The position numbers were made by a program, and so were the translations under genes. Under the pieces are notes generated by a model. That model had not been told where the DNA came from, did not search any database, and saw only the letters and a program-made list of their open reading frames with translations. A stretch of DNA of 64,000 nt from Hemileia vastatrix (lineage: Eukaryota; Basidiomycota; Pucciniomycetes; Pucciniales; Zaghouaniaceae): NCBI GenBank assembly GCA_030280995.1, contig JASXTE010000002.1, forward strand, positions 33,779,683 through 33,843,682, read 5' to 3'. Positions 48,315 through 59,719 of the stretch are shown here, one piece after another (position 1 is the first letter of the stretch; each line of letters starts with the position of its first letter).

Positions 48315-49525
48315 TTATATATCTAGATTTTTTAGATTTGTCTTAACATTAGATAAATAATACTTTGCTGATTCTATTTCTTCCTCTATTAAGTCATCTC
48401 TTTTCAAAAAAACTCTCAAAGCACTAATCAAATATTCTAACCTAAATTTTTCTGTTTTAATTTCTAAGTATTCTGAAATATCAATATCAAAAACATTAAG
48501 CTTTTCTATAGCATGAAAAAGTCTAGTGCTGATTTGAATAGAAGAACCTATCCTAGTGAAGCCAGGAATTTCATGACATCTTGAGGTAAAATGCCTTAGT
48601 TGATTGGCAGGCCATAATGTCACTGTTATTCCATTAGTTGCTTCAAAGTTGATTTTACTTCGAATTTCGGGAAACATAAGTTCTCCACCTATTTGTCGTG
48701 GTTGGGTCTTATCATACTTCATATGAATGGTGTTTTTTTCTGTATCTTTAGGAAAAAATATTCCTAAAGTATACTCACTTGCATCCTTATCGAGATGAAC
48801 CTCATTAGAGAACCCATTACCATTCCCTCCAGATGTCCAAGTTAAATTACTAGCAAACGGTACACCGTCTTCTTCACTAGAAACTTTTGAAAATCCAGGA
48901 ATACCAAGTTTTGCGCAAAGATTAGTTGCCTCATTGTACTTTACATATGATATTTTTTTAAAAAAATATTCAAAGTACATTGCAATCCTCTTCATTCGTT
49001 TTTTATATTCATCCGTTTTTACAATATCATCAGTGTATTCATCTGCAAGGAAAAGCATTCAAAAATTCAGTATTTAAATTAAAAAAAGTGATACTTACGA
49101 ATATGTAAAGATTTCTTTCTATCTAAAATAAAGCCACCACCAAACATTTTTCCAAAACCACCAGCTCTTTGATGATAACCATTATTTTTAATTTCATGTT
49201 CGCAGTAAGAAAGATCCTTAATGCATCGCACCGTAGCTTCTAACATATCTAGTTCTTTGAGCTCATGAATTTCAAAAGTCTGCACAAGAACATTAGGTAT
49301 TAAGACACCTTTTGGTTTATAAATACTACATCCAGGAAAAAAATTGTAATAATTATTGCAATCTGTCATATTATTTGCATAAGATCGTGCATAGAAATGT
49401 GGCTTCTTCCCGTTTGTATCCATTCCAAGAGCGTTTACAAGTTTCATTCCAGTAGCAATGTCTTTCGCCCACCTATTGTTAGAGTTCTTCCCTGGCCGTT
49501 TTTTTTTTTTCAAATCGTTACTCAT
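48315..49525 (-). CDS. TET/JBP-like Fe(II)/2-oxoglutarate dioxygenase
   Basis: Two exons, 49525-49099 and 49042-48315, with a GT..AG intron, give 384 residues. An upstream start at 49579 is possible, but MSNDLKKKKRPGK with a basic N-terminus is preferred. The catalytic domain shows FASNLTWTSGGNGNGFSNEV followed by HLD, the HxD iron motif (about His 225, Asp 227). Then come YTLGIFFP, GGELMFPEI, and WPANQLRHFTSRC, whose His (about 293) should be the third iron ligand. Next is FTRIGSSIQIS, whose Arg (about 306) could bind 2-oxoglutarate. This order is that of the Tet-like 2OG-Fe(II) oxygenases common in rust fungi and other basidiomycetes. TET enzymes oxidise 5-methylcytosine and JBP oxidises thymine in DNA; which base this one uses is unknown. 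The location inside a transposon agrees with the reported linkage of fungal TET/JBP genes to DNA transposons. Confidence 0.8.
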
Positions 49526-51271
49526 TGATGGTTCAATCCTAAGAGAATTCAATTTTGATTTAAAATAGAAAAAAATCAAAAATTAGAAAATAGTAACATA
49601 ATTTCAATTATCAGTCAATGATACCTTTAACTTTATCATATCTTCAATATTAGAAATACAAAAGTTAGCATATCTACATATTAGTAAATTTATATACTTT
49701 TTCTTTATTTCAAATATTAAGAAAGCGTTTCAAAGGTATACTTTATTAAATTATACATATAAAGAGTATAGCTTTATCCTGTATGCATTCAGCAAGTACG
49801 AGATTTGGCTCTACACTTAATATTAATAATATAATGAAAGTATAACTCCAATACACTAGTAATATTAAAAAATTTACGGAATTATGATATCCACATATAT
49901 AAAATGAAAAATCTTGCTCTGATCAATATATTGACTTAGAAAGTTATACTTCAATAAATTATTAATTTTTAAATTGTAGCATTGTCCTGTATGCTTTCAG
50001 CAAGTACGAGACTTTGAAACAACTTAAAAATCAATAAATTAAAGGTAAAGTACAAACAATCTAATTATTATTATGAAAAGCAAAACATTATCCTGTATGC
50101 TTTCAGCAAGTACGAGATGATGTTTTACTTTTCATATTAATAATATAATGGTTGAGAAAGTATTAAAGAAATATAGAAAAATGATAAGCAAAACATGAAC
50201 TTACATGTCTATAAAATCTTCTTCCATTTGTAGCTGATTGATCAAAATTAATTATAAAGTTTATTTTATAATCACTGTTTTAAAAAATAAATGGTTAGAT
50301 AAATAAATTGAACATTTTTGATAAGGAATAAAGAAAAGTAAATTGACAAACAAATAAAAAAACTTTAAGTTAACTGAAAAAGAATTTTTTTATAATGAAT
50401 CGAAAGGGTACAGTAAAAGATACCATAAAAATAAATTCAGAATTAGAATCATTAGATTAACTTGTCAAAAGTGTAAAAAAGTGTAACAAACCAAAATGAT
50501 ATGAAATGCAATAGCAAGAAAAATTTGCTTACCGGTAATCAGATAAGGTCAAGAAAATAGTACCAATAATTCAAAATGATAAAGCAAAAATATGATTGAT
50601 AATTTTTGAAAAAGGTAAGTGAGAAAGAGAAAGGAAAAATAAATTGGGTGGCAAACAGATGTATATATCATGAATTTTCACTGATCACATTTTCAAAAAA
50701 ATGCAGCTCTCCAAGTCATATGATAAACTTCATCTAAATTCCAAGAATGATGTTGCCAAGGCACTTTACACAGCATGATCATTTTTTCCTATGCATATAC
50801 TAATTCCAGCTAGAATTTACTTGGCTGCATGTTGTACAGATGCACATTTGTGGAACACTGAATTTCACATCTAAAAAAAATTGACGCCACATAATTCTAG
50901 CTACCATGTTTCACGTAGCTAAAAAACATACACTCATCACATTTAAATTTACATTGCGCCAAAATTAATTCATTTTTGAATTTTTTTAAAGGAAACTATA
51001 ATGTGCACCACCTATTTCTAAAATATGAACCTCCGCACCATATTAAATTGGGAGACTTTTAATTATGCAATTTTTTTGCCGTGACCTTTTTCCTGATCTT
51101 ACTTGGTTCAAAATATTGAAACATGGCCAATGTTGATGAAAGAAACATTTGATTTTGTTTCTATGTGTAACAATGGAAGGCTGTTTCTTACTGGCGAAAG
51201 AGTGTTGTATATTTTATTTGAACAAATTTTTATTTTTTTATGTATTTTATTTAAAAAATTTACTTTTTATT
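49526..51271. other. Region upstream of the TET/JBP-like gene
   Basis: AT-rich DNA holding three dispersed direct repeats (listed separately) and, to the right, unassigned sequence. It probably includes the dioxygenase promoter. No gene is supported. Confidence 0.45.
49774..50118. repeat. Three 30-bp direct repeats upstream of the dioxygenase
   Basis: TCCTGTATGCATTCAGCAAG followed by TACGAGA occurs at 49777. Copies reading TCCTGTATGCTTTCAGCAAG then TACGAGA occur at 49985 and 50091. They are separated by about 210 and 105 bp of unrelated AT-rich DNA, and are much better conserved than their surroundings. A phrase ATTAATAATATAATG also recurs in the gaps. They are candidate protein-binding sites. 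Confidence 0.7.
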
Positions 51272-52127
51272 GCAGCCAGATTTATACTGGCTGCTTTTTA
51301 GAAACCTTAATTTATGACCCAAGCCTTTGAAATTGGCTTGGGTCCCTTACATTGCAATTTAGTACTTCCAGCCAGGTTTCCCCTGGCTGGAAGTGTCTCT
51401 TTCAAGCAATCGAAGTCGCTAAAAGCGACTTCGATTGCTTGCTGTAATGTTTGCCACCCTCCCAGCTAATTTACTAGGCTGGGAGGTGGCCAAAGCAGTG
51501 TGCAACGCGCGTTGCTGCTGCAAGTAACGCGCGTTGCACAATTGCTACCATATTTCATGCAGCTGATATCAAGTCAGCTGCATGAGATATGCGCAGCATG
51601 TGCAATGCGCGCTGCATGCAGCAGAAACGCGCGTTGCATGCAGCAGCAATGCAGGCTGCATGTGCTGCATGCAGTGCATTGCACAGCCAGAAAAAAACTG
51701 GCTGTGCAATGCACTGCATGCAGCACATGCAGCCTGCATTGCTGCTGCATGCAACGCGCATTTCTGCTGCATGCAATGCGCATTACTTGCAGCAGCAATG
51801 CGTGTTGCATGTGCTGCATGCAGTGCATTGCACAGCCAGTTTTTTTCTGGCTGTGCAATGCACACAGAGAAACCAAAGTCCCTGCAAGGGACTTTGGTCT
51901 CTAAAATGGAAGCGACTTTCCCTACCAGGTGCAATCTGGTGGGAAAGTGAGAGAAACGTTAGACCGAAGTTGTTTGAAAGCAACTTCGGTCTTAAAAACA
52001 TTAAAAATCATAAAAAAAAAAATGAGAAATGTAGAAAAAAAAAAAAATTAAAAATTAAAATGTGAGTAAAAGAAAAAAAATAAGTTCTAGTGATACCAAA
52101 AATCCAAGCCAATTTCATTTGGCTTGG
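51272..52127. repeat. Run of 13 unrelated GC-rich hairpins
   Basis: Successive inverted repeats with different stems: 51272-51294, 51316-51344, 51364-51394, 51403-51441 (18-bp perfect arms, CAAGCAATCGAAGTCGCT), 51453-51490, 51499-51540, 51556-51584, 51602-51786 (about 89-bp arms), 51824-51862, 51872-51898, 51915-51949, 51961-51992 and 52104-52127. Loops are 2-17 bases and often A- or T-rich. GC content is far above the surrounding DNA. ORFs here (Cys/Met/His/Gln-rich in all frames) are artefacts of GCATGCAGCA repeats. Confidence 0.9.
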
Positions 52128-54281
52128 TTATTTAATAATTAATTTTTAATACATTAAATTTAAAATTCAAACACCATAAAATATATGAATTTTTTTTATA
52201 TGAATATTATAAATTTAATCTACCTCTTTCTCATAATTATATTTATAATTTTGTTTTTTTAATTTTTGACATTTAAGTTTATTTTTTGGAAATACAAAAT
52301 TAAATTTTCAGCTAAATTTTTTAGTAAGGTAAAATAAATTATAAATTTGACATTTTGTAATTGAATAATGAAAAAAATTTTAAATTTATTTAAAAAATAT
52401 TTTTGTTAGAAGAATACAAATATTTTAAGGGTAGAAATATGGTGCAAATTGTAAGTAAAAAAAATTATATTTTTTTTTGTGAGGGGTTATTTCTATTTTT
52501 AAAAATATTTTTCAAAAACATTCATTAAATACTGAATTAAATTACTTTGAAACTCAAATTTTTTGTAAAATAATTAAAAATGAAATAATAATATTGTTGT
52601 ATTTGATATAAAATTTGAATTGGTAATATTAATGTCTCTTTAAGTAAATTTGAAAATCATTTAAAAAGACCATGTTGATAAGTACTTCATTTTTGATATA
52701 CAATGGTTATATATATATCTTATATATATTTCTTGAGTGTTATTTTTATATACATTCAATAAAATTTGTAATATAAAATGCCATTTAATAATTAATTAAT
52801 GTTCAACTTAGTTATAACAACTTCATATTTAATACCAGCCACTAGTATTTACTTTTTAATTTAAAACTCCAATATAATATGAGAGTATCCTTATTTTGTC
52901 TGTATGTAATGAACAACAATAACAGACCATAAATGAGTGGGTAGTTAATTACAATAAATAGTTGAAGAATAACCTATAAGAAATGATAAGTTTATCAAAA
53001 AGAGTACATTAAAAAAATATACTTTTGAATTTTTTTTGATATAATTTGGGTAGTTAAATGAAAATTTAAATTATCAGACATCAAAATGGATAAAATCTAA
53101 AAGTAGTGTTTATATAATAAGCCTCATAAAAAAAAAGGATAAAAAATCTACTATGTAACTAAATTATTAAATATTAAGGTATTATTAAAATTATTGAAAA
53201 ACTTATTTTACAGTTATAATGAAATCTAAATGTGAAAATAATGGTGGGATAATAGTAAGACTATGTGGAAACACTTTAATTTATACATACTTTCAACTAT
53301 GTTCAGATAAAAAAATTGTTAAAATTGTATAATAACATCTAGTTAATAGTGATGCAATTTTATTTAGATCAAGAATAAATTTTTCTGAGGAAAAACTAAT
53401 TAAATTGAGATATGGCCATCTCCTTTCAAGAGATAGAATAATAATAAAAATTTAAAAAATTATAATAAGTATTCTTAATCACCATTTTTGAAAAGTCTCT
53501 AGTAAAATTCATTATAATATATCATTCATTGATTACATTATATGGAGTTTCATCTTGAAGTAGTGATGTGCAGCTTTGAACTTATGTTATGAAAAACAAA
53601 AAAGTTAAAAAATATATAGTTATACTAATGAAAAAGCCAAAAATAAAAATACTATTATAAATTAAAAAAATAAAACTACATAAATTTTATTCTGCTCTAA
53701 TGATGGAAGGGTACTATGTATGAATTTCCACATGTTAAATCCAAACCTGCTTTAAGGCTAGTTTACAGGTAGAGCTATTAAGTTTCCTTAAATTCTAAAA
53801 ATAACTTATGCATTTTACTAATTATTTTTTTCTTGTTTCTTTCCAAAGTTGTTAGAGTTGCTTAATTAATACTGTTATCTTGATTGTAAGATATATAATT
53901 TTTTTTGAATACATGATTTATTGTTTCAAAAATTATATTATAAATTTAAATCATTTATTTCATTTTCTAAAGCTTCATTGTCAAAGACACAACTCCATTT
54001 TCTATTACTTAACAAATATATAAAATGTGATAGTAAAATTTAAGGAATTTTCTTTTTTAGAGGGTCAAACTATATTGTGAAGATTTTTATCTAGAAATTC
54101 TTGTACTCTAAAACCAAATAATTTTCTCCCTTAAGTAAGCCATTTCAAAAATATGAGAATATAAACAAGAATATTAACTTATCTTATTTTTATTTTCTTT
54201 ACTGAAAGTTTTAGTTCAATCCCTTTTTTTATATGACATTAGTATAAAAACATGGTTAAATGCTACTATATAATTAATTTT

Positions 54282-54322
<41 letters not shown>

Positions 54323-56030
54323 TTAGAACGTCATCCTTTTTTATTTACTTGAATAAATGGCTCAATTATAATACCCAACACTTATTAATGTTTCCCAAAC
54401 TCAATAACAAATTTCTCATATGAAATATTAGCTTCTAATATAAGAAGTTTATCTATAGATGATATTCAACATGTGATTTTACTTTTTAGATTCAGCTAAA
54501 ATTAAACAAAAGGAGAAATCATGCATATGTGTATAAATGGTAACCATATGTTACTTAGAGGATTGTGAAATTCACTCATCAGAATGGTTTAAGTATTAAA
54601 ATAAATTGAGGTCATTATTTTCTAGTATTTGAAACTAATTAGGAAATTATTCTAAAAATATATTTTAATGTGTATCATGTTTAAAAAGTTGGAAATATGA
54701 TTTTTGAAAATTGTGAGTTTCTTATGAGATACCAAGCTTTAGTTTACATTGTTTCAAGTAGAATAGAATTTTAGTATTAGAAATTGAAAGCAATGTACCA
54801 TTATCAGATTTTAACTGTGTTCTACTTATAGAATGATTACATAACATTAAACATTATTTAAATCAAAAAGGTTTAAAAGATATTTAGAGTTTTACCAAAT
54901 TTCACCATTTATTAATCTTTGATTTGAAAACAAACTATGATGTACACTCACTAGAAATAAGCAATCCCAATTTTAACATAATTTATCAATCCAAAAATAA
55001 TGAGTCAATTAACATGAAAATATATATTATTTCAAAACCAATTCTCTAGATTTAAAATATGATGCTTTAATGAAAAATTATTACAAAACTTTAATGCAAT
55101 GAAGTCTCTTAAAAAATTCAAAAATAGAATATCAAAACAAGTAATTTCTGCAAAAAAAACTACTAACTATTGTAGATAAAGCATAAAAATAAGTCATATT
55201 TTTTAAAAAAATTATCTAACAATATTTATTTTTGTTAAAAAAATCAAAACATTGTTAAGTTTGCTTGTTATAATAATGTTAAAATCCACTAAACATTATC
55301 TAAAGGTGGTAAAATATGTTAAAAATAAGTTGAATTTTATGAGATAAAAATCAACAATTTTGTATCATTTCCTGTTGTGCTATGACTTTATTCCACCCTT
55401 TTTATCTGATTCTTCCAGTATTACTTTGCTATGATCACTAGTTTTCAAGTTAAAATTTACAAATGTTCATTATACTTGATAATATGAAAAATAACTCAAA
55501 CTTTTATAACTACAAAATAAGATTTTGTAACTCCTTCTTTCAATCAATATTTGAAGAAATTTTAGTTTATTTGAGTAATGATTTTAAGAATAACAAAAAA
55601 ATTGAAATTCACAAGGAATTATTTCCAGAGACTATAATTATTTACTTGTGTAATGCATGAGCTACTTATCAATGATGTAAAACATCAGAAAAGTAAGTTA
55701 TAGTTATAAATCTACAGATTATACTGTTTATGGTATATATATCTTCAATAAATCTTTTAAACTTATCTTAGCCTACATACCACACAATAGAAAATCATTA
55801 TATTAAAAAAGGAAAAAATTCTATGATAATATCATAAAGAATGATAACCATGGATTAATATTCCATAAAAATGGTTAATAATATTTTAAGAGAACCTAAA
55901 TCAGTATTCTTTCATCAAAATATATCCTTTTTGTCTTTGTAATTTATTCCAAACAAATTTTTTGAAAGTTGAATCTATATATCTAATGCCAAAACCACTA
56001 TTAAGTTCCCTCTTAGACTTTTTAAGAAAT

Positions 56031-56061
<31 letters not shown>

Positions 56062-57960
56062 TATTTATCAAAAATTGAAATAAAGAATAAAAACATAATT
56101 TTATTTACCTTTAATTATTTAAATATAGAGTATTTTCAGAATGCATTGTGGTTACTTGTGAAGGTTAGAAGATTTGAAGTTGGATTTATGAGTTTTTAGA
56201 AGGGCAAATATTGTAAAATTCTTTCATAAATATTTATTTCATAGTTTCAAATGTTGAAATCTACAAACTAATGGGATTTAAAATTATATTGAGATTTAAA
56301 ATCTGTTTTCTACTCAAGTAAAATAAAATAAAATGATGATATCAAAATTGAAATTAAGTTTAAACTTTTGATATGCTCTATCTTCAATTTTATTGATAGT
56401 GCATCAAAAATTTAATAATATTTTTTTCCTTCATCACTTTTTACATAAAAGATAGTTTTATCATTTTATGAATTAAAGATTGCTTATATAAATTTAACAT
56501 CTATGTCAACTGTTTATGACTATTAATCTATATAATAAATTTTTTAGAAGAAAAAATAACATCAGTATATACTGACTTTGAAATTATTCAATTTAAAATA
56601 GTTTACAGGTAGATAATGAAGGGTGATTTCATTTTTGAATATGAACTATAGAAGTCTTATTTTATCAATTTTAATTCTTTTTGAGCTCAAATGTATCCAC
56701 CGCAACTTAAGTAAGAATAAAAATTATTTTTATTGAAATTTACATGAGAAAGTATGCCTATTATTCAAAATCAAACTTGCTCTAATGGTGTTTTTCAATC
56801 ATTATTTCCATTCATAACAATAAAAAACATTTCAATTTGCTGATGTTTTAGTTTTTGATATCCCCAAGTTTATATCTCAGGTGTACTATTCACAAAATTA
56901 TTAAAAATATAATTTTCGAAATACATGATAAACTTGAAAGTGAGGGGGCATTAAATTTTTAAAAATGAATTCTAAATTCAGGATGGATAGTATTTTTTCT
57001 ATTTTCACAAATGAACAATTTTTCGTTTCAATTAATCCAGAAAGAAAATTTTGTTGTAAGCATATTATATTATATTTATTATGATTTTAAATACTATATT
57101 TTCAAGATTTGTGTTTAATATTTCCTGTGAAAGTTAATGTTAATGTGAATTTAAAGTAAGCTTGAAGAAATTTAATCAATAGGCATATTGGATATTTAAA
57201 ATAATATTTTGCTCCAATCTTGAATCATCCTGGGCTAAAAAATATCCCAAATAAGGTTTTTGTGGGTCAATTTGGATTTAAGTAGGATTAAGTGAGGTTT
57301 AATAAAGGACAGATAAAAGGCTAAATTCATTACTAGTGACTTTTTTCTCAAAATAGTTATAAAATATTTATCATTCTGGACTCAAGCTTCAATAAAGTTG
57401 AATTGAAACAGAGATAATTTCTAGCAGCACAACACCATATTTACAAAGGTGTAAAATACCTCAAATATTACTCATAATATAGGAAGGCAAGGAATCTACA
57501 AAATTCACATTTCAAACGAGGATTTATATTTTGAATTTGAAATTGAGAAATGGAATATTATTTTCCAATTTAAATATCTATTAGTCATTTTAACAAAAGT
57601 TTTCAGTAATCAGATTGAATTTTGATGGTATTTTGTTGTAGATTAATCATTTTGATGAGACATTTACTCAAAATTACTGGTTTCGTTTCTAATATTCCAT
57701 GTGAAATTCATTATGAATCTTTTTGAAAGTGAATAGTTGACATATTGGATATGCAAAAGCTTATGTTAGATCAAAGTGAGATCAAAGGGAGCTTAACTGA
57801 TGATCAAATTAGGATTTTACAAGATCAAACGGTGATCAATGTAGGTTCATCTTGAGCTCAATCTGTGACAAATCTCTGACTAAATGTAAGGCCAAACAAT
57901 TTCCTACATGGTGATGATGTGTGCATAATTCAAGCATAGATTTGTGGCTCAACGGAGCTC
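52128..57960. other. Gene-free, extremely AT-rich right part of the giant transposon
   Basis: Nearly 6 kb with no ORF worth naming (the longest, 55463-55660, is 65 residues of AT-driven composition). It contains a (TA)n run at 54285-54315 and another at 56035-56060. From about 57200 the sequence is slightly less AT-rich, with repeated GATCAAA phrases towards the right end. It may be decayed cargo or spacer. Confidence 0.6.
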
Positions 57961-58006
57961 AAGCAAGGGGTATTGCTAGCAATACCCCCCCATTTTTTCT
58001 GTGGTG

Positions 58007-58159
58007 TAAGGTGTTATAATGGCATATTTTTTATATTATCATAATTTTACTTATGTATACTATTTGTGTACTCTAATTTATTGCTCCCATGTATAGTCCA
58101 TGTGTTTAACATAACTTATAAGTACTTTTTAATAAGTCCTGGGAATATCCAGGCTGAGA
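58007..58159. mobile_element. Solo LTR 2, right part
   Basis: Starting with the second TAA copy, the sequence continues GGTGTTATAATGGC and follows the last 150 bp of LTR 1 to CAGGCTGAGA. It completes the LTR begun at 29564. Confidence 0.85.
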
Positions 58160-58162
58160 CTT

Positions 58163-58771
58163 GCCCACCGACACACAGCGCAATAGTCAATGTAATAGTT
58201 TGCTAAAAGATTTCTTAAGTATCTGTGGGTTATTAAAAGGGGTAGTGAGCATGGACGGGATGGTTAGTGGAGGATTAAAGGGTTAACGGATGTTAGTGTG
58301 AAGGGTCCAGGTGTAACGGGTGTAATTTTGGTGGTCTGTGGTGTGCGGAATGATGGATGGGTATGAGGTCAATGCGAGGAGGAGTAAAGGATATAAGAGG
58401 GGCTGGATTTTGGTTCGACATTCTTTAGAATTAAATTATAAAACATATATATAGTTAATAGTGGTAAAGCTTCAGTTTAAATCATTATTATTGTATCTTT
58501 CCTTATTTTTCTCAGTAATCATTTCTAAATCCTAAATTTTTGATTATTGAGTTTCCAACCCTTTGTGAGATCTTAAGAATATTAATATTACATTTAAATT
58601 ATATTAGAATTCTTATCAAACATATCTTGAAGCAGTAGCTCTTCCTTCAAGTCATCTTCGAATCACTTCCTCGAACATTTCCTCTGTGCTTCAAAGAAGT
58701 TTCTAAACTACTCTCCTCATCTCACTTCCAGGAACACCCTCAACCTTCTGCATAGGTCGTCCGGTGACACA
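58163..58771 (-). mobile_element. LTR of a second retrotransposon family, inverse orientation
   Basis: Read on the minus strand, it begins TGTCACCGGACGACCTATGC and ends TCGGTGGGCA, giving TG..CA ends. The same LTR begins at 63482 in plus orientation; shared phrases include CAGAGGAA, GAGCATGGACGG and TATCCTTT. No internal region is attached, so this is a solo LTR. CTTGC appears next to both ends (58160 and 58772) and may be the target duplication, in which case the true end is two or three bases inside. Confidence 0.7.
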
Positions 58772-59350
58772 CTTGCTCTTATTTCATTTCCCTCCCCCAG
58801 ATGTTTTGAAGAAACTTCAGAGCAAATTTGGACCTGTCGCCCTCTTCAAATTGATCTCTTCCCTTCCTAGAGCCCACACTACTGCTTTTGTCCAGTGCAA
58901 ATCGGGCCACTCCCCTCTTAATCATTACCTTCACAAATTCAAAGCAGTGGAGTCGCCCCTCTGCTCATTATGCAATCTTCGCGCCCCAGATACCCCAGAA
59001 CACATTCTCCTTACCTGTCCTGCACACTCTGCTTCACGCCCTTCTTTACTCTGCAAATTCACTAAACTTAAATTGCCCATTTCTACCTCCTCTCTTCTTT
59101 CTTCTTCTCTAGCTATCCTTGCTGTGGCTAAGTTCTTGGTTGAGACTGGCTGCTTTCCTAATAATTTACCCTTATCCCAATAGCTCTCCCTTGGTCTTTG
59201 TTTTACCTACCCTTATGTTCCCTTTTTAACTGCCCTGAGCCCTCTCCCTACCTTGTTTACACCCCATGTATTTAGCTTTATTTACTTAAATTGTCTGCTT
59301 TCTCCTTCATGCCCCCTGTTGGGTGAGATTGTATGAAATTAAAAAAAAAT
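58772..59350 (+). mobile_element. LINE (non-LTR retrotransposon) 3' end
   Basis: The reading frame to 59183 gives TAFVQCKSGHSPLNHYLHKF, then CSLCNLRAPDTPEHILLTC, the RNase H-adjacent C-terminal zinc-binding segment typical of fungal non-LTR elements. The 3' tail is AAATTAAAAAAAAA at 59338-59350. Everything upstream (reverse transcriptase and endonuclease) is missing, replaced by the LTR. It is 5'-truncated and inactive. Confidence 0.75.
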
Positions 59351-59351
59351 G

Positions 59352-59719
59352 TGGTGTGTGACAATATCCCTCATGGGGATATTGTAGGGAGTGACATAAG
59401 GATAGAAAAATATGTGCAAAAAAAATATGTGAGAAAAATAAGTGTAAGAAAAATATCTTGCAACCATGGGAAATTTTGTTTTTTATTTTTTTTTTACACT
59501 AGAAAAAGATTTTTCATTTCATTTTTTGTTTTTTTCTACTTTTTTTACAATTTTTTTTTGAAAAAAAAAATTCTCATGGTCACAATTGATTTTTCTTACA
59601 CTTACTTTTCTTGAACTTATTTTTCTTGCATTTATTTTTCTGACCTTATGTCCCTCCCTAAAATATCCTCAACTCGCGCTGGATATCCCCATCAGGGATA
59701 TCTTACTGGGTGCGTAGTG
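59352..59719. mobile_element. Foldback MITE, copy A
   Basis: The right end, inverted, reads CACTACGCACCCAGTAAGAT and is followed by the hairpin ATATCCCTGATGGGGATAT. The left end has ATATCCCTCATGGGGATAT. Long inverted arms of AAGAAAAATAAGTG-type repeats meet in an A/T-rich middle. The left outermost bases are lost at the LINE tail. The CACTAC start suggests the same superfamily as the giant element. Confidence 0.65.

Larger units (their letters stand above)
30909..58006. mobile_element. 27.1-kb CACTA/Plavaka-like DNA transposon with cargo
   Basis: The left end reads CACCACAGAAAATTTGGGGG and the inverted right end CACCACAGAAAAAATGGGGG. Both continue with GGTATTGCTAGCAATACCCC, matching 38 of 40 bases. 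TAA lies on both sides (30906-30908 and 58007-58009). Removing the element and one TAA rebuilds GTGTATATAAGGTGTTATAA, exactly the sequence of LTR 1 near 26769. This proves the boundaries by an internal empty site. Inside are a DDE transposase of Plavaka/CACTA type, a SNF2 helicase, a TET/JBP-like dioxygenase, three unrecognised genes and two palindrome arrays. CACTA elements start CACTA/CACTG and make 3-bp duplications, so the superfamily fits. The intact coding frames suggest a young insertion. Confidence 0.9.

Noticed and set aside
51500..52065. Long overlapping ORFs in several frames and both strands, Cys/Met/His/Gln-rich
   Set aside because: They arise from GCATGCAGCA repeats in hairpins that lack stop codons in any frame; all frames give the same kind of residues and no start context or introns support them.
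55463..55660. 65-residue ORF in the AT-rich right part of the giant element
   Set aside because: The length is expected by chance in nearly 6 kb, and composition is dominated by Asn, Lys, Ile and Phe with no motif.
30909..58006. Giant element as a Starship or as a KDZ transposon
   Set aside because: No tyrosine recombinase (DUF3435) captain gene is present, which Starships need. The transposase has Plavaka/CACTA motifs (VDWFxPGG, FSSHSAK, GERVN), and the duplication is 3 bp rather than the longer one expected for Zisupton-like elements.
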